Shown: in pieces, positions 46,754 through 57,000 of the stretch | How positions within the stretch are numbered: position 1 is the stretch's first letter | How the letters are laid out: every line of letters begins with the position of its first letter | Notes under the pieces: model-generated | Databases searched by the model: none | The model's input: the letters and a program-made list of their open reading frames with translations, nothing else | Told to the model about the DNA's origin: nothing | Translations under genes and position numbers: made by a program | NCBI GenBank assembly: GCA_965214875.1 | Contig: OZ243980.1 | Span: forward strand, 1,612,001 to 1,676,000 | DNA: 64,000 nt | Origin: CBDAUN01 sp965214875 | GTDB taxonomy: Bacteria; Pseudomonadota; Gammaproteobacteria; Arenicellales; JAJDZL01 | Direction: 5' to 3'

Positions 46754-48412
46754 ATGGGCAAGCGACATTATGACTACATCATTATTGGATCCGGCTCTGC
46801 CGGATCTGTTTTGGCCAGCCGTCTTACCGAAGACAGCGACATTGCCGTGGGTGTTTTCGAAGCCGGCCCGTCCGATGGGAGCTGGGAGTTGCGCATGCCG
46901 GCCGCCTTTTCGCGTCCGTTGAACAGCACCCGGTTTAACTGGGCATACCGGACTCAGCCTGAACCTTATATGAACGGCCGTGTGTTGGACTGCCCGCGCG
47001 GTCGCGTGATTGGTGGTTCATCATCGATCAACGGCATGTGCTATATCCGCGGCCACGCAGCCGACTATGATCGCTGGGCAGATGAGACTGGCGACCCGAC
47101 CTGGTCCTACGCCCATTGCCTGCCTTATTTTCGAAAATCGGAAGTGCGTGGCAGAGGACCCGACGACTACCACGGTGGTGACGGGCCGCTGTATGTCAAT
47201 ACGCCCGCAGCCGACAATCCGTTGTTTCAGGCATTCATCGATGCCGGAGTCCAGGCTGGCTATCCGCGGACGGAAGATCAAAACGGATACTGTCAGGAAG
47301 GGTTCGGGACTATGGATATGACAGTTCGAGGCGGTGTGCGCTGGAGTGCGGCGAGAGGATATCTGCACCCGGCTTCAAAAAGACCGAATCTTGATGTTCA
47401 TTCCCGATCAATGGTTCTTCGAATATTGTTTGAAGGTGAAGCGGCAGTGGGCATCGAAGTGCAAATGCATAACAAGGTCGAGCAGTTCTATGCTGACCGC
47501 GAAGTGTTGCTTTGCGGCGGTGCGATCAATTCTCCGCAACTTCTACAGCTGTCAGGAATCGGCGATGCCCGGCATTTGCAAAAACTCGAGATTCCGGTTC
47601 TCGTTGACTTGCCAATGGTTGGGATGAATTTGCAAGATCATCTTGAGGTGTATATTCAGCACGAGTGCAAAAAACCCGTTTCACTGTACCCGGCATTGAA
47701 AGTCCATCGTCAGGCGGCGGTTCTTCTGCAATGGCTTATTTCTAAAAAAGGGTGGGGAACATCAAACCATTTCGAAGCGGGGGGCTTTATTCGTAGCCGT
47801 GCCGGAGTGCGCCATCCGGACATCCAGTTTCACTTTTTTCCGATCGCGGCAAACTATGACGGCGCAGCGCCGTCCAAAGGGCACGGTTTTCAGGCGCACA
47901 TGGGACCTATGCGTCCGACCAGTAGCGGCTATGTGAAAATTGTTTCGAGCGACCCGCGCAAGCACCCCGAAATTCGGTTCAACTATTTAGAAACCGAACA
48001 GGATCGGCAGGAATTTCGGGATGGCGTTCATTTGACGCGCGAGATATTTGCCCAAAGTGCATTCGACGAATTTCGCGGTCAGGAAATCGCTCCTGGAAAG
48101 GCAGTCCAATCGGATGCTGAAATCGATGAATTCGTTCGCTCAAAGGCGGAGAGCTCCTATCACGCCTCTTGCACATGCCCGATGGGCAAAGACGGCCAAG
48201 GCGTCGTTGATTCAGGGGGAAAGGTGCATGGTGTTAAGAATTTGCGCATCACAGATGCTTCGATCATGCCAAGCATTGCAAGCGGCAATCTTAACGCGCC
48301 GACCATCATGATTGCTGAAAAGATGGCCGATCAGATCAAAGGCGTCGCTCCTTTGCCGCCATCCGACGCTCCGGTCTACTATGCAGAAAACTGGCAGAAT
48401 GCTCAGCGATGA
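46754..48412 (+). CDS. GMC oxidoreductase, choline-dehydrogenase-like
   Basis: The 552-residue flavoprotein has the FAD-binding opening YIIIGSGSAGSVLASRL with EAGP, the GMC signatures GRVIGGSSSINGMCYIRG and GGAINSPQLLQLSGIG, and the C-terminal SSYHASCTCPMG with the catalytic His and a final NLNAPTIMIAEKMAD. It is closest in pattern to BetA choline dehydrogenases (NAPTIMIAEK). Sixty-three bases separate it from dctM, so it is likely cotranscribed, suggesting that the TRAP substrate, or a product, is an alcohol it oxidises. Choline itself is not proven, since this family has many substrates. Confidence 0.85.
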   Translation: MGKRHYDYIIIGSGSAGSVLASRLTEDSDIAVGVFEAGPSDGSWELRMPAAFSRPLNSTRFNWAYRTQPEPYMNGRVLDCPRGRVIGGSSSINGMCYIRGHAADYDRWADETGDPTWSYAHCLPYFRKSEVRGRGPDDYHGGDGPLYVNTPAADNPLFQAFIDAGVQAGYPRTEDQNGYCQEGFGTMDMTVRGGVRWSAARGYLHPASKRPNLDVHSRSMVLRILFEGEAAVGIEVQMHNKVEQFYADREVLLCGGAINSPQLLQLSGIGDARHLQKLEIPVLVDLPMVGMNLQDHLEVYIQHECKKPVSLYPALKVHRQAAVLLQWLISKKGWGTSNHFEAGGFIRSRAGVRHPDIQFHFFPIAANYDGAAPSKGHGFQAHMGPMRPTSSGYVKIVSSDPRKHPEIRFNYLETEQDRQEFRDGVHLTREIFAQSAFDEFRGQEIAPGKAVQSDAEIDEFVRSKAESSYHASCTCPMGKDGQGVVDSGGKVHGVKNLRITDASIMPSIASGNLNAPTIMIAEKMADQIKGVAPLPPSDAPVYYAENWQNAQR

Positions 48413-48554
48413 GCGCGGCTCTCAGCAACGGGCGCGGAATCAAATAAGACGCGCTGGCTGAGCAAAAGCAGTTGTCGCCATGTTAAGATACCAAAGAGCT
48501 GGCCGGCATCAACTGGTAGTGGCCCAGTTTGAAAATGGCAATACATGATTGAAC

Positions 48555-48576
48555 AAAAGGCGGCCCGCGGGCCGCC
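48555..48576 (-). terminator. Rho-independent terminator of the minus-strand secreted-protein gene
   Basis: GGCGGCCCGCGGGCCGCC (48559-48576) is a perfect 18-base palindrome followed on the minus strand by TTTTGTTC. It lies about 70 bases beyond the stop of the gene at 48643-49324 and fits an intrinsic terminator for it; on the plus strand it has no T-run. Confidence 0.7.
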
Positions 48577-48642
48577 TCCTGCCTTGGGTCTATGGCTCTC
48601 GGGACGAGTTCGGAAGCCGCGCGGCCAGCACCTCCAGCGCCG

Positions 48643-49324
48643 TCAGTTCGTCGTGCATCCCATGTTCTGTCTCCAGGTGGCACCCCGAATGTATTCGTAG
48701 CCGTCTTCGGAATCTGTACGCGCCCAGTCACCATCTGCATTGCGCGCTCCGCATAGGCAAGCATTGATCTGATTCCTGTCCCGGCTGAAGGCGAAGCACC
48801 CGCTTGACCACCCATCGCCGGTGACGGCGCGACCCGAGCCAAAGGGGATCTCCAGATCGGCCGCGGTCTTGAAGCAGAATCTTGAGATGATCTTGGTGAC
48901 ATCCCCGATATGCGTGACTGCGGTGTAGCGCCTGTTCTGCTTCAGGTTGCTGAAAGTTTTCAGATTTGCCACCAAATCCGTGCCAGCTGCAACAATTCCG
49001 AGAGTCTGCCTGCTCGCCTCTTTGCTGCCATTTTCCAGCACACTGAGATGCACAGTGGCACTTTGGCCCACCTCTGGAATTCGAGCTTGGACGTTCGATA
49101 TAGTAATTGCCGTCGTCGACAGCTGGACCGCGTTTTTGGTCAGGGATCCGCTGACAAGGTATATTCCGGTACGCGCAGTCTGGCCTGGCGGGCAGGCACT
49201 CGCACCTGATGCCCCATCAATAAAGGAGTAGTCCACCTGCGCCATGGACGGTGCGGTTAGCACCGCCAATAGTAGAAGAGCCGCTAGTTTAGCGAGGGGG
49301 GGGGGGGTTATGGCAATGTTTCAT
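48643..49324 (-). CDS. Secreted protein of unknown function, apparently phase-OFF
   Basis: The minus strand encodes a ~209-residue exported protein: LAKLAALLLLAVLTAPSMA is a clear signal-peptide core, cleaved before QVDYSFIDG. The mature part has six or more cysteines (ACPPG, SRFCFKTA, SGCFAFSR, ACLCGAR, NMGCTTN) that could form disulfides and has no family I recognise. The natural start is ATG 49324 with GGAGAG just upstream and a TATAAT at 49358-49363. From that ATG the present frame enters a C12 tract (49296-49307) and stops at a TAA right after it. In the body frame no start lies upstream. With 13 Cs the protein would begin MKHCHNPPPPLAKLAA. It may therefore be switched by tract length. 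A terminator follows the gene. Confidence 0.7.
49296..49307. repeat. C12 tract (G12 on the plus strand), second putative switch
   Basis: Twelve Gs on the plus strand lie between the start codon (49324) and the signal peptide of the minus-strand secreted-protein gene. Exactly as at 1928-1939, twelve units put the start out of frame and thirteen (or ten) would restore it. Confidence 0.75.
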
Positions 49325-49669
49325 CTTTCTCTCCGAGAGTAGATTGATATTACGCTCATTATACCCGTTTCAACCGGCAGAATGGGCTGATTTTCAAACT
49401 GAGCCGTTGCCCATCGATCAGATTGGTAAAAAAGTGCGAAGTGCGCTGAAGATGCCTTTGTTGATTTTCGAATTATTGAACTGCCTGTTCGGATATCTGC
49501 CAACCATCGCATCGTTTGCGAGTAAAATTGAATCATGCAATTTTGCAATGCCCATTCATGGCTTATTGTGAAAACTGTGTTGCAATTGATTCGCTCCGAG
49601 ATATCTAAATCAGAATTCCAGCGGTAGTAGACAGATGCCTGCAGTGCTTCACGGCCACCGGTTTGCCGG

Positions 49670-50635
49670 ATGAGAAGTTCGCCGGACTATGATGCTGCGT
49701 TCAAGCGGGTCTATAGTGAGGCCGAGGTGGTGCGGTCTTATCTTCGCTATGTGGATGCGCCGCGGAATTTGATTGGGCAGCTGGATCTTTCGACGCTCCG
49801 CAAGGTGCCGGACACGCTGGTGAGCGATACGCTGATGCGGCGGCATGCAGATATGATTTGGCTGGTGAACTATCGGGCCGGTGGCGGGTCGCTGTATGTG
49901 GTAGTGCATATTGAGTTTCAGTCGACCAACGATCCGGCGATGGCGCTTCGGATGCTCACTTATGCGTCGCTGATCTACGAGTCGGCGTGGCGCACTCGTC
50001 GCGAGCAGGGTCTGAGTGGCAAGTTGCCGGTGGTGTTGTCGACGGTGCTGTATACGGGCGATTCGGCATGGACGGCGCCGCGTGAGGTTGGCGATTTGAT
50101 CGCCGATGAGTTGGAAGCGTATCGGCCGTCGTTTCGCTATGTGCTGATCGATGAGCGCAGGCTGGTTCAGGTTGGCGGCGCGAGTGCTGAGGACTTGGCG
50201 GGTGCGTTGATGCTGCTTCGGCATAGCGGTGATTATTTTGAAGTTTGTCAGGCGGCGCGTCAGATCACAAAATCTGATTCGTATGCGGCGAATTACAAGG
50301 CATATAATGAATTGGCGAGAAATGTTGGGCAATATCGATTTTCAATGGAGGTAGATACCATGTCGCAGATTGGAGTGGATTTGGAAGCAATGAAGGAGAA
50401 TATACGGTTTCACTTGACTACTTCCTTGCGTCAAGAGGGCATTGAGCAAGGCATTGAGCAAGGCATTGAGCAAGGCATTGAGCAAGGCATTGAGCAAGGC
50501 ATTGAGCAAGGCATTGAGCAAGGCATTGTTCAGGTTGCCAAGCGGATGCTCAAAAAAGGAATATCTACGACAGAGATTGGCGAGTATACGGGTTTGAAAC
50601 TGAAGCAGATACAAGATCTGAAAGATTCTCTATAG
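49670..50635 (+). CDS. Rpn-family nuclease / putative transposase with tandem-repeat tail
   Basis: The 321-residue protein opens SSPDYDAAFKRVYSEAEVVR, then HADMIWLVNYRAGGGSLYVV and VVHIEFQSTNDPAMALRMLTY, where the E-x-Q motif belongs to the PD-(D/E)xK nuclease of the Rpn group. The C-terminal third contains seven perfect GIEQ repeats (50438-50521) and then GIVQVAKRMLKKGI and a helix-turn-helix-like EIGEYTGLKLKQIQDL. It is a distant paralogue of the gene at 34013. The repeat does not shift the frame when it grows or shrinks, since each unit is 12 bp, but it would alter the length of a probable coiled region. Confidence 0.82.
   Translation: MRSSPDYDAAFKRVYSEAEVVRSYLRYVDAPRNLIGQLDLSTLRKVPDTLVSDTLMRRHADMIWLVNYRAGGGSLYVVVHIEFQSTNDPAMALRMLTYASLIYESAWRTRREQGLSGKLPVVLSTVLYTGDSAWTAPREVGDLIADELEAYRPSFRYVLIDERRLVQVGGASAEDLAGALMLLRHSGDYFEVCQAARQITKSDSYAANYKAYNELARNVGQYRFSMEVDTMSQIGVDLEAMKENIRFHLTTSLRQEGIEQGIEQGIEQGIEQGIEQGIEQGIEQGIVQVAKRMLKKGISTTEIGEYTGLKLKQIQDLKDSL
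50438..50521 (+). repeat. 12-bp coding tandem repeat (7 units)
   Basis: Seven perfect copies of GGCATTGAGCAA run from 50438 to 50521 within the Rpn gene, followed by a degenerate eighth (GGCATTGTTCAG). Each encodes Gly-Ile-Glu-Gln. Identity between units suggests recent expansion, so copy number may differ between strains. Confidence 0.85.
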
Positions 50636-50742
50636 GAGCGGGGTCAGGGTTCGGTTTGCCGCGCCAACCGAAGCAGGCTGTTCAATCCCAAATCGGCAAT
50701 TAGCCTCTAAAACTGCCCTCGAATCTTTGGAAATCAGCGAAT

Positions 50743-51021
50743 TTGCGGCGTGATTCTTGCTGGATGCGGAATTGGTCCGCTTATGGATATCTTGCGCTGG
50801 CATTGGCGATAATCTATTTTCCAGTTGTCATACTGGTGATCTTTTCGTTTCAAGACTGTGTGCCTCCGGCGCTGCCATTCAATGGCCTGAGTTTTCAGTG
50901 GTATGAGAAGATGTTCGAGAATGAGCGTCTGGTTGATTCATTGATCAATTCAGTGGTGGTGGCTGAGCTATCTTCTTTGGCAACTACGGCGATGTGGCGG
51001 CTGTCAAGCATGTCGATTTGA
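50743..51021 (+). pseudogene. N-terminal fragment of a polyamine-type ABC permease
   Basis: The frame encodes the start of a PotC-type inner-membrane permease: YLALALAIIYFPVVILVIFSF followed by PPALPFNGLSFQWYEKMFEN and LVDSLINSVVVAELSSLAT. It then runs directly into sequence that belongs to the ATP-binding subunit (GDVAAVKHVDLTVEF in another frame), so most of the permease has been deleted. No transporter activity is expected. Confidence 0.75.
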
Positions 51022-52094
51022 CTGTTGAGTTCCGAGTATTGCTGGGGTCCGTCTGGGAGCGGCAAGATCACGTTGCTGTCGATCATGGGCGGGTTTACAG
51101 AGCCTTCTTCCAACAAGATCTATATTGAAGATCGTGACGTGACCGATGTGCCGCCTGCGTTCCGGCCGACGGTGACGGTGTTTCAAGATTATGCGCTGTT
51201 TCCTCATATGAGCCATCTAACCCCGCGGCGGTGGGGTCACCATCAACTTCAGAAACTACATAATATCAATTACTTATCAATTTAGTTTCTGCAAAGCGTG
51301 AACAAGAATGTGTCGGTTTCGACTTGGCAATGCGCAAGCTGTCCAAGCAGGAACGCAGAAAGCGGGTAGAGGAATCGCTTGAAACGGTTGGGCTTGAGGG
51401 ATTTGGCGAACGCGGCATACCCCAGTTATCTGGCGGCCAGCGTCAGCGGGTTGCATTGGCGAGAGCGATTGCGGTGGAGCCTGCGGTGCTGCTATTGGAT
51501 GAGACGCTGGGGGCATTGGATTTGAAGATTCGCCATCAGATGCAGGAAGAGCTTGTGCATTTGCAGAAGAATTTGAATGCCACATTTATGCATGTCACGC
51601 ACGATCAGGATGAGGCGATGAGCATAGCGGACAATATTGCGCTGATCAATCGCGGCAGCATTGTGGATTACGGACCGCCGGAGAGAATCTATCTTCGATC
51701 GGCGAATCTGTTCACTGCAAACTTCATGGGCGATAGCAACATTATTGAGGCCAAGACCGAGTCGATTGGCGAAGGACGCGCCAGCGTCAGCAGTCCGTTT
51801 GGCAAGTTTGATGTGCATTGCGACTTGGCTTCGGAGGGGGATGCGAGCATCGTGTTGCGTCCGGAGCAGATCAGACTAGGAACTGAGTGTGCATCGGATG
51901 GCGTGATCGGGTTGGGCGAAGCCAAAGTTGTGGATATTGTCTTCCAAGGCGCGCATAGGCAGTGTCATGTGCGTTGCGGTTCAAAGATGGATCAAGAAAT
52001 GATGCTGAAGGTCTCGCCAGACAAGGGGCTTGTAGCGGGTGATGTGCTTCAAATTTACGCGCTCGAAACGGATGCGGTCGTATTGTCTGATTGA
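50988..52094 (+). pseudogene. Polyamine-type ABC transporter ATPase, interrupted
   Basis: The ATP-binding subunit (PotA-like) is recognisable from GDVAAVKHVDLTVEF and the Walker A GPSGSGKITLLSIMGG (Ile in place of the usual Thr after Lys), through VFQDYALFPHMS. An 81-bp repeat (51214-51294) splits it there. Afterwards a frame from 51324 gives AMRKLSKQERRKRVEESLET, the signature LSGGQRQRVALARAIAV, Walker B VLLLDETLGALD and a C-terminal TOBE-like part. An extra frameshift lies just after the repeat (AATGTGTCGGTTTCGAC). Lacking its beginning and a permease, the protein is very unlikely to work. Confidence 0.8.
51214..51294 (-). repeat. 81-bp mobile-looking repeat, copy B (inside the ABC ATPase gene)
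   Basis: This is the inverted second copy of the 81-bp sequence at 42340-42420. AGC stands on both sides (51211-51213 and 51295-51297). Removing the 81 bases plus one AGC brings CATATGAGC next to GTGAACAAGAATGTG, restoring the expected FPHMS-x-NKNV reading of the ATPase. That supports insertion with a 3-bp target duplication, or a preference for AGC sites. Confidence 0.75.
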
Positions 52095-52351
52095 TTCCTA
52101 TCGATTTTCGAGAACTGTCCAACGAATTGTTTTGCAATACTTGCCACATGCGGGAGACAGACAGAATCGTCGTGCTATCCTTGATAGTCTGACACGCAAG
52201 CTTAGATGCACGGCCGATCGAAAAATTTCTGGCCTCTTGTTGACTGCCGTGCCTTTTGATGGGTCTTCGTTCGGTGGTTTGTAAGTGGTTTGCCGCTGCA
52301 TATCTAATGCGCACGGTATACAGTAAGATCTCCAAGTGCTGGTGAAATCCC
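52095..52351. other. Intergenic gap before the defence gene
   Basis: About 260 bases between the ABC remnant and the GHKL-ATPase gene. I see no gene, strong promoter or repeat in it. Confidence 0.35.
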
Positions 52352-54046
52352 ATGTCTCGAAAGGAAGTTATCGATAAGACTTTGGGGGAGATAAGAACTT
52401 TCCTTGATGAAATTTCGAATGGCACTTCCCACTATCGAAGTTTACACAATCTAACTGAGCAAGTAGAACATCAGTATCACGGACGTTTTCTGATTGAGCT
52501 TATCCAAAATGCGCACGACGCGCTTTTTGAGGCAGAAAAGACTCAAACCTCACAACATATCGAGATTGTCCTTGCCGAGGATGAATATCCTTACGGAGCT
52601 CTTTACATTGCAAACGGTGGCCAGCCATTCACTCCATCCAACTTTAAGGCACTTTCAAATCTTGGACAGAGCGATAAGTATCCTCAGAAATGCATTGGAA
52701 ATAAAGGGATTGGCTTTCGCAGTGTTCTCGAAATAACAAAGGAGCCTGAAATTTACTCGCGTAAAGAGAAAGGGGGATCAATTTTCGACGGTTACTGCTT
52801 CAGATTTAGTCCTGATGTGATTAGGCTCTTTGAAGGTTCGATAGGTAGGGTTGTTGAAGGTGAAAACGAAGTTGAACCGCCAGAAGGTTTTGAGGGACAA
52901 CTCTTGGAGTGGGATGATGCGCGGTACGAAACACTTCGGCAGCGATGCCGTTCCTCTCATGAAGTACGGAAAAAACTGGACTACTTATCTCCATATGCGC
53001 TGCCAATCCCCTTAGATTCACGGCAAGCAAATAATATAGTGGAGGATTTCGAACAGCGAGGATTGTCGACTGTAGTCAGATTGCCGTTTTTTGACGAATC
53101 TGGGATAGATGTCGCATCCGAAAAGCTGGAGGAAATAAACGAAACCACGATTATTTTCTTGCGGCGGGTGAATATTTTGCGGATCATAAATAAGGGTGTT
53201 GAAAGGATTTACACAAGAAAACAGATTGCCAGAACTGATGATCCCGAGGAAGGATTCGAAGTTCAAATAATTGGACGCTTATCCAAACCTGAAGCTGCGG
53301 AGGATTGCTCGCAGACGTACTGGTTGTGGCAAAGATCAGTCGGAGGCGAGAACAACTCAAGTGAGAGAGACGAGATAAATCGGGCTGTTGCCAAGCTGCC
53401 GGGGAAGTGGCCTGAACTTGATGAGGCAACCGTTGAAATCGCGGTGCAAGTAGGTGGTCAGCCGTGCGATGGGTTGCTCAATATCTATCTGCCAACACGA
53501 ATCCCGAGTGGATGCGTAGCGCAGTTCAATGCTCCGTTTTATGGTGATATGAGCCGTACCGATGTGGACTTTGACCAACCGTTCAATGCTATGTTGCTGG
53601 AAGCCATTGCAGAAAAAGGAGTTAATGTCATACAAAAATGCCTTTCAGGGAAAGGGGAAGCGGAAGCGGCGGCAATTATCGACATATTGGCTCCGAGCGA
53701 TGATGAGCAGGGGCGGCACTGGTGGAATGCCCTTGACCAGGTGTTTAAAGAAAAAGATATTGACATCAAGGAATCGGAGATTGCAAAGTCGGATATGGGA
53801 TGGCGCAGTTTTGCTTGTGCCAAACTTTTGCCGAAACTCGAATCGGATTTCGTGGTTAATGTCTCTCTTTTGCGTTCCGAGGCAAAGCACCCAGTATTTG
53901 TTTCATCCCTTCAGGAAAGAGAGGCGTGGCTAAGGAGAATTTTTGAGAAGATCGGCATTAGTTGTGAAGCGATGCCAGAACAGAATGCGGTAACGGTAGA
54001 AGCAATTGCGAAAAAGCTAAATGTCTCGGAGGGTCCGGTTGATTAG
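52352..54046 (+). pseudogene. NO VEIN/sacsin-like GHKL ATPase, first segment (ends at in-frame amber)
   Basis: This 564-codon segment holds an Hsp90-type (GHKL) ATPase domain. The N-box is LIELIQNAHDAL (residues 47-58), the ATP-lid region is YIANGGQPFTPSNFKALSNL (85-104), and the G-box is CIGNKGIGFRSVLEITKEP (114-132). The arrangement is that of the sacsin/NO VEIN branch, which in bacteria is often found in defence islands. It ends at TAG (54044-54046), but the next codons continue in the same frame without a shift: SGFWKDVDSLFDGDAKPLIG leads straight into the next segment. I therefore read the TAG as a nonsense mutation within one large gene, not as a gene boundary. The ATG at 52352 gives the expected start. 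Readthrough cannot be excluded. Confidence 0.72.
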
Positions 54047-57000
54047 AGCGGGTTCTGGAAAGACGTAGATTCCCTCTTCGATGGGGATGCGAAGCCGCTG
54101 ATCGGTAAAGAAGTTCTCTTGGGCATCGATAATCAGCTGCATTCCTGTAGCGATGAATGTTCAGTTTTTTTTCGACCGCGTGGCAGTAGTTCCGACGATG
54201 AAGTTTTGACTGATGCTGGAATTGAAGATATTCCAGAAAATCTAAGGCGGTTTGTTGCGTTTCTCAGCAAAGATATTCAAACGCATGAACCGAGAGCTGG
54301 AGGCGGTGTCGAAACCACCGCTGTGCACAGTTATCTTTCGAAAGAGCTGGTACAAGAATACAGGGTGGAAAAAATATTTAGCGGCGTATTGGTAAAGGCC
54401 GTGCCTAAACTTCCGCATTCTATTAATGGTACTAAGTCGCAGCTTTGTCGTGACATCATCCAATGGGGCCTCAGGTTATTGCAAGGCTCGAAGCACAGTA
54501 TGGATGAACCCATACGCCTGCTTGGCAAGCTTCCGGCACCTTGTGTCGGTGGATGGTATCCAATAAATGAGACAAGTTTCGGTCCAGGTTGGCCAGGAAA
54601 GAGCGGAGAAAATCTAAAAGCCTATCTTTGTAGCACTGAAACCGCTGACACCGCTGAATGCAAAGCGGCCCTAGAGCGCTTGCTGCTTTCACCAGCCCAC
54701 CAATTGTGGGGTGATGTGGGGTCGTCCTCTGTAGATATTTTGGAAAAAGCTGGCGCATTTAACGGAATAAGGCTTATGCCTGTAGATGACGAGTCTTGGA
54801 ATGCACAATTTGTCGTATCGAGATGGAGAGGTGTGAATCTGCCTTCAGAAGGTCCGCCAAGCTTTTGCGCGAATGTTTGGGAAGCATATCGAAAGAGGAT
54901 AAAGAATGATGTTGACGCCCACTATCAAAGTGAATTCGACTATGAAATGGAGAACGTGTTTTCGTTGCCAAACTTCGAAAAGTTGGAAGACTTTAATGAA
55001 TCGACTCATAAGCTCCTAATGGAATTGCTTTTGACTTCCATTCCATCGTGGGGAATGAAGTGGGAGTGGGAGAAGTCCGATATGCGTAAATTGAAAGGTG
55101 AATGGAATGTGCGTGAGCTTAATTCACCACTTCGGTTTGCGTTAATGGAGATGAATTGGCTTCAAGGCGAGATTGACGAGAAAACAATACAATTCCGCCC
55201 GTCGGACCGTTGGCATATACCTTCATCCGTCTTGGGAGCGATGCATCAGTTCTCTCACCTAATGCCGATGCCGGCTTCGATCAATTCCAAGTTGGATGAG
55301 AATCCGGAACTTACTGAATCTATGCTTAAGTTGGGCATGCCTATCTACGACCCTGATCCTAAAAATAAAACGACAGATTCAAGATTGCTCGACGATCTGG
55401 CTGAAGCCTTAGAGTCTCCAAAGATTGACATATCCAATCAAAGCGTGTTTTTGGGGCAAGTGAGGATTGCATGGAGCAAATTCGATCCGGGTGAGGAAGG
55501 TAAGTTTCCAAAAAAAGTCATTGTTCATCAAGGCTCTGGATCACTAATGGTTGTAACGCCATCTGAAGATGATTCAGTATATTTACCGGATGCTACTCCG
55601 GCCATTCGTAAGGGGATAGAATCGCACTCGAAGCTTGTTGTTGCCATGCATGAAAGCGACGCGAGGCGTCTTCGTGAAAATTTCCAGAAAACATATGGAG
55701 AAGGCGTGCGTTCCGCTTCCGAACTAAAGATAAATGCTCTTGTTGATGGGAAGCGGTGGAAAGCGCGAGATAACACACTTAGCCTATCCCAAGAGTTGCC
55801 TTGGCTGATTTTAGTGGTTTTGTCGGTATTTGCATTTTCCAGAGAGCGTTTCTTAGGCGTTCAAACCAAAACATTTGCAAAAGCGATTGATACTTTGAGA
55901 GGCACTCAAATTGATTGGGTGAATGATCTTGAAGTGGGGTTACAGCATAAGCATGATGGCGATCAATTGGCAAAGGCATCCGTGCCTGCACTATGGTTGC
56001 CAGAGGACAAGATATTGCTGGCAAAAATTGATACTCAAGCCAATGTGAGTAAACTTGGTGAAGCTCTCGCCTCCATGGTTGATCGCAGTGATATCGACAT
56101 ACCGCTAAAATTGGTGCTCAGCAAACTTGAAAGTGAAAGCGAAAAATCTGATGATGTTGTGTGTTCATGTCTAGAAGATCTGGACATTACCGCGGATCAC
56201 TTTCAAGAAGTTCGTCATCAATGGTTTGGAGAACGTGAGCATAAGATTAAGTTGGTTAAGCCGTTGATTCTTCTCATGCAGCCTGATGCTGATTTAGCAT
56301 CATTGGACGATGTAAAGTCGGAAGATCAATTCAGTGAAATCCTTGGATCATATGTGTTTGATCCATTAGATCCAGCGAAAGTGTTGTCTATTGTAGAACA
56401 AGGAAACAGCCTGAAGTCGGTCGGATATGAGGTTTGGAAAATCCTCGGCGACCAGGCGGAGCTTTGTCAATGGAACAAAGTGTTGGATCAATCTGGTGAA
56501 TCGCGTGTTCGTAACGAGCATGCTGAAGAGCAATTCCGCGATCACATGAAGTCATGTGGCGCAATTTTTCGCTCAATTGTTCGGCACAAGATAAAAACGC
56601 ACACCCAATCTAAAAAAGGATTCAAGAGTTTGGAAGGTGAACTTCGGGATATTAAGTGTCCGCAAGATTACGCAGAGAAGTACTGGCACGTGGGTTTTCC
56701 CGAGGTGATGCAAGAAGTGTGCAATGTTCTTATGCAATGGGAAATGAGCACTGATGTGGTGGCGGCGATGAAGAGTGCGAAAAGTGCAGAGGATTTGCGC
56801 GATGAGCTTGATGCGCTCGACTTATGGTCAAATATAGATCCAGTGGAAACAGATGCCGCTAATCGCCAAATGTTTTCTCGTATTTTCGAAGATGTAAAGA
56901 AAGTGGCGTTGGCTTGGTGTCGCCAAGAAAATATCAAAATGGAAGTTTGGCAAAGAGATTGCGCATACATTGAACAAGAACTGCTGGTAGAAGACTTTAA

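Noticed and set aside
50438..50533. A second CRISPR-like array
   Set aside because: Units are 12 bp, directly adjacent without spacers, and in frame within a coding gene: a simple tandem repeat.
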